Origin: Anaerolineae bacterium
GTDB taxonomy: Bacteria > Chloroflexota > Anaerolineae > Anaerolineales > Villigracilaceae
DNA length: 7,591 nt
Direction: 5' to 3'
Assembly: GCA_003484265.1 (NCBI GenBank)
Contig: DNDO01000034.1
Location: forward strand, 1-7,591
How positions within the stretch are numbered: position 1 is the stretch's first letter; the number at the start of each line of letters is the position of its first letter. The notes under the pieces were generated by a model. That model was given only the letters and a program-made list of their open reading frames with translations. It was not told the DNA's origin and did not search any database. The position numbers and the translations under genes are program-made. Below, in pieces: positions 5,513 through 7,591 of the stretch.

Positions 5513-6031
5513 TTAAGATAGTATAGCATGCTGGGACATTTTTTCAATCGTTCCGCGATGCTCCTCAAAATGTTCAGCCGTATCTCCCAAAACCCATAAC
5601 AGGACCGGCCGTTTCTCCGGGTCGTCTGCGCGGCGCGGTTTGAGCAGGTCCTCAAAAGGCATGCTTTCAAGTTTTTTGACCAGCTTCCCATACATATTCT
5701 TCAAACCATCCAGCACGTCCTTTGTTGAACGGTCTTTGTTGCGCTCGAACAACACCGGGTTGATGACTTCCATATCCCAGCCTCTCGTCACATCTTCAGA
5801 CACACCCAGCACTTCATGCGCGGGACGATGGTCCAGGTGATAACCCATCAGGACATTCATCCACTCCGCGAGATGCGCCAGGTTATCTTTTGGGCTCCAT
5901 CCACCCGCATCTGGTGTCGTCATCTTGTTTGCCTGCTCAAGTTTTGCAACGACATCCATGAGCAGATTCCACTCACGCTCGATGGCAGACATCAATTCGG
6001 ATTTATTACCAGGTAACTTTTGCTCAGACAT
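5513..6031 (-). CDS. ClbS/DfsB family (DinB-like) four-helix-bundle protein
   Basis: A 172-residue soluble, helical protein. Family features seen: an N-terminal NKSELMSAIEREWNLLMDVV helix (9-28), WSPKDNLAHLAEWMNVLMGY (45-64), NPVLFERNKDRSTKDVL (91-107) and a C-terminal DTAEHFEEHRGTIEKM block (150-165). These fit the ClbS/DfsB (DUF1706) branch of the DinB-like fold. Known: ClbS is a colibactin self-resistance cyclopropane hydrolase, but most relatives are of unknown function. No colibactin-type genes are present, so no such role should be assumed. The ATG at 6029-6031 is chosen because GAGGAAGAGG ends 5 bases upstream. The longer reading would need a TTG start inside the previous gene. The gap to the S51 hydrolase is 13 bp, with the ribosome site overlapping that gene's stop, so coupling is likely. 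HLAEW and EHFEEH supply possible metal-binding histidines; this is inference. Confidence 0.8.
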   Translation of the reverse strand: MSEQKLPGNKSELMSAIEREWNLLMDVVAKLEQANKMTTPDAGGWSPKDNLAHLAEWMNVLMGYHLDHRPAHEVLGVSEDVTRGWDMEVINPVLFERNKDRSTKDVLDGLKNMYGKLVKKLESMPFEDLLKPRRADDPEKRPVLLWVLGDTAEHFEEHRGTIEKMSQHAILS

Positions 6032-6044
6032 GTTCGCCTCTTCC

Positions 6045-6722
6045 TCAAGGGACGATTGCTCGGCCCTCTTCAACCTTTACCTTCTCTGAATCTTTTGTCA
6101 GGATATATGCTTCACCGCGCACGAGGGTTGTTTTCTTCCCTTCGACCTTTACATACGCGCCGTTACATAACATGATGATCGGGTTATCGTGGAAGAAATG
6201 ATAGTCCGCCAGCCACTCATCCTTCACAGACTGTCCGTGCGCATCCAAAGGGTAATGAGCAACAAAATTGAAGGGGGAAACAGCCAACCCGTCGAAATGA
6301 GCCGTTTCAACTGTGTTCATATCGTGCGACGTGAGAATGTTCGGTCCGCAGAGAACCATCCCTGCGCTGAACCCGACCAGCGGCAAACCAGACTTGACCT
6401 GTCTCTGCAAATAGGGCATTACACCGCTGAGGTGCAAACGATGGCTGAGCAAAAACGTATTCCCGCCCGGTATATACACCAACGCCGCCCGGCGGATGAT
6501 CTCTTCGATCTCCTTCTGCGCCATCAACTCTGCATTGACCGACTCCAGCCGCGCCAATCCTTTGAAGGCACTCTCTGCCTGATCCAGCCACCGCTCCGCA
6601 TATAAAGACGCAAGCGGCAAATAAGCGACCATCGCATCATCCTTATCTTCCAAATATGGACGGCTTGCTTCGATGATATGGCGGATATTATCGCCGGGGT
6701 CGGAGAATAGATGAAGATCCAT
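6045..6722 (-). CDS. Peptidase E-like (family S51) serine hydrolase, class I glutamine amidotransferase-like fold
   Basis: A 225-residue cytosolic protein with no signal peptide. Seen: IPGGNTFLL (84-92), the nucleophile elbow GFSAG with S119 (117-121), D134 in LTSHDMN, and H156 in FNFVAHYPLD. These fall at almost the same positions as the Ser120/Asp135/His157 triad known for Salmonella/E. coli peptidase E, which hydrolyses Asp-X dipeptides. The fold is also shared with cyanophycinase. A serine rather than cysteine nucleophile argues against a true glutamine amidotransferase. The ATG start directly abuts the map stop (TAGATG) and no strong Shine-Dalgarno precedes it, suggesting termination-reinitiation coupling. 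Sitting after methionine aminopeptidase, a role in peptide turnover is plausible but inferred. Exact substrate (Asp-dipeptides, or others) is not determined. Confidence 0.85.
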   Translation of the reverse strand: MDLHLFSDPGDNIRHIIEASRPYLEDKDDAMVAYLPLASLYAERWLDQAESAFKGLARLESVNAELMAQKEIEEIIRRAALVYIPGGNTFLLSHRLHLSGVMPYLQRQVKSGLPLVGFSAGMVLCGPNILTSHDMNTVETAHFDGLAVSPFNFVAHYPLDAHGQSVKDEWLADYHFFHDNPIIMLCNGAYVKVEGKKTTLVRGEAYILTKDSEKVKVEEGRAIVP

Positions 6723-7466
6723 CTACAAAGTCAGAACGATCGGTTCGTTCTTCGTCACAATGATCGTATGCTCGAACTGTGCGGCAATGGCATTGTCTGC
6801 TGTGCGTAATGACCAGCCGTCTTTCATTTGCGTTGTGCGACCCATGCCTGTTGTAAGGAAGGGCTCGATGGCAAGAACCAGCCCTTCGTTAAGAATGAAA
6901 CTTTCATTCGGGTTGTAATAGTTCAAGATATCCTTCGGCTCTTCATGGAGTCTGCGCCCAATACCATGACCGGACAGGTCATGGATGACGTTATAACCGC
7001 GCTTCCTCGCTTCTTTATGCACCGTCTGCCCGATGCCGCTTAATGGATTTCCCGCCTTCGCCGCGCGTAATGCTTTATTCAAAGTCCCTTTTGTGGCTTC
7101 GAGTAGTTTCTCAAAAGTACGGTCGCGCTTCGAAACGACCATAGACGCGCCTGTATCCGCAAAGTATCCATCCAGTTCCGCAGAGACGTCAATGTGGATC
7201 AACTCACCCTGTTGCAAAACGTGCTCATTCGGAATTCCATGCGCGATGACCGGCGATACGCTGATGCAGGTTGCGCCGGGATAGTTATACGTCACCTGCG
7301 GCGCGGAGCGTGCTCCCTCCGCTTCGAGAAACGCACGCCCGATCCCATCGAGTTCGCGGGTTGTGATGCCAGCACGCGTTGCATCCATCATCCTGCGCAA
7401 AGTCTCGGCACAGATGCGACCGATGGCTTTGAGGTATTGAATGTCTATTTGGGAGTCGGCGGTCAT
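6723..7466 (-). CDS. map: Methionine aminopeptidase, type I
   Basis: A 247-residue M24 metallopeptidase of normal type I length. Dinuclear metal ligands are all present: D93 (HIDVS), D104 (FADTG), H167 (SGHGIG), E201 (AIEPF) and E232 (FEHT). Substrate-side histidines H76 (AHGIPN) and H174 (RRLHEEP) are also present. It removes the initiator Met from nascent proteins in the cytosol. There is no N-terminal zinc-finger extension and no type II insertion. The ATG at 7464-7466 is chosen over a longer reading because GAGAGGA lies 7 bases upstream (7474-7480) and the extra 18 residues would merely be the tmk coding region read in another frame. The start overlaps the tmk stop as ATGA. The usual NEVVCHGIP block reads SPVIAHGIP here, a mild variant that leaves the catalytic residues intact. 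Confidence 0.96.
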   Translation of the reverse strand: MTADSQIDIQYLKAIGRICAETLRRMMDATRAGITTRELDGIGRAFLEAEGARSAPQVTYNYPGATCISVSPVIAHGIPNEHVLQQGELIHIDVSAELDGYFADTGASMVVSKRDRTFEKLLEATKGTLNKALRAAKAGNPLSGIGQTVHKEARKRGYNVIHDLSGHGIGRRLHEEPKDILNYYNPNESFILNEGLVLAIEPFLTTGMGRTTQMKDGWSLRTADNAIAAQFEHTIIVTKNEPIVLTL

Positions 7467-7591
7467 TTCTTTATCCTCTCCACAATGACCTTCCTCAGCT
7501 CCTCCTGCACTGACTCCCACGTCTGCCCTCCATCCAACACCACCCAGCGGCCTGGCTCCAGCTTGACCATCTCCAAATATCCCGCGCGGAC
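7463..7591 (-). CDS. tmk: Thymidylate kinase, C-terminal fragment (cut by right edge)
   Basis: An open frame enters from the right edge and gives the last 42 residues before a TGA at 7463-7465. It starts VRAGYLEMVKLEPGRWVVLD and then continues GGQTWESVQEELRKVI. This matches, from memory, the end of bacterial thymidylate kinases: V-GYLELA---PERWVVIDA, then Q--EEV--EI-, then a basic C-terminal helix. The family phosphorylates dTMP to dTDP in the cytosol. The P-loop, DRY and lid regions lie outside the window, so identity rests on a short segment and typical gene context. The stop overlaps the map start (ATGA), which indicates translational coupling in one operon. The frame is set by continuity to the stop. 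Confidence 0.72.
   Translation of the reverse strand, partial: VRAGYLEMVKLEPGRWVVLDGGQTWESVQEELRKVIVERIKK

Noticed and set aside
6032..6073. 14-codon N-terminal extension of the ClbS-like protein
   Set aside because: It needs a TTG start within the upstream hydrolase gene, whereas a good ribosome site precedes the ATG at 6029-6031.
7467..7520. 18-codon N-terminal extension of methionine aminopeptidase
   Set aside because: The stretch is thymidylate kinase coding sequence in another frame. A strong GAGAGGA site supports the internal ATG at 7464-7466.
1..7591. CRISPR arrays, tRNA or rRNA genes, insertion sequences, attachment sites, riboswitches
   Set aside because: I saw no regularly spaced repeats, cloverleaf or TTCGA-type tRNA arms, transposase or integrase motifs, or known riboswitch cores. 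Coding density leaves only the gaps 549-669, 4172-4356 and 4738-4827, each already described.

Overview
The window is a gene-dense bacterial chromosome segment of moderate GC. It most likely comes from the Chloroflexota, class Anaerolineae. That placement is an inference from protein style, from the FmdB protein with a long acidic Met-rich tail, and from a dispersed repeat of the GTCA-CTCTGAG / GCGAAGAGTCT type at 569-666; no search was run. I see no rRNA, tRNA, CRISPR array, transposase or phage gene. All genes but one lie on the minus strand.

Right block (7591 down to 4828, minus strand), a tightly packed run: the 3' end of a thymidylate kinase (tmk, cut by the window edge); methionine aminopeptidase (map), overlapping tmk by ATGA; a peptidase E-like S51 serine hydrolase that abuts map as TAGATG; a ClbS/DfsB (DinB-like) four-helix-bundle protein; and an unrecognised membrane protein. 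The small spacings and the Shine-Dalgarno sequences placed inside or against upstream stop codons suggest one operon. It ends at a 21-bp perfect hairpin (4771-4815), which is shared with the convergent fmdB gene and probably terminates both directions.

Centre: fmdB (zinc ribbon, plus strand, 4357-4737) is divergent from lepA (EF4, minus strand). The 185-bp region between them holds a long-armed inverted repeat and promoter-like boxes unusually close to both start codons. fmdB may be read from a leaderless or nearly leaderless mRNA.

Left block (4171 down to 1, minus strand): lepA; a polytopic protein of the lysylphosphatidylglycerol-synthase transmembrane (UPF0104/YbhN) family; a rhomboid intramembrane serine protease only 3 bp after it; a 98-bp imperfect palindromic dispersed repeat; and the N-terminal 182 residues of a CDP-paratose 2-epimerase-like (RfbE-like) SDR enzyme that runs off the left edge.

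Functionally the window mixes translation and protein maturation (lepA, map), nucleotide metabolism (tmk), membrane proteins (YbhN-like, rhomboid, unknown) and the probable start of a surface-sugar locus (RfbE-like). I find no convincing new multigene system. The items most worth a second look are the uncharacterised membrane protein, the near-leaderless divergent promoter region with its inverted repeat, and the structured dispersed repeat.
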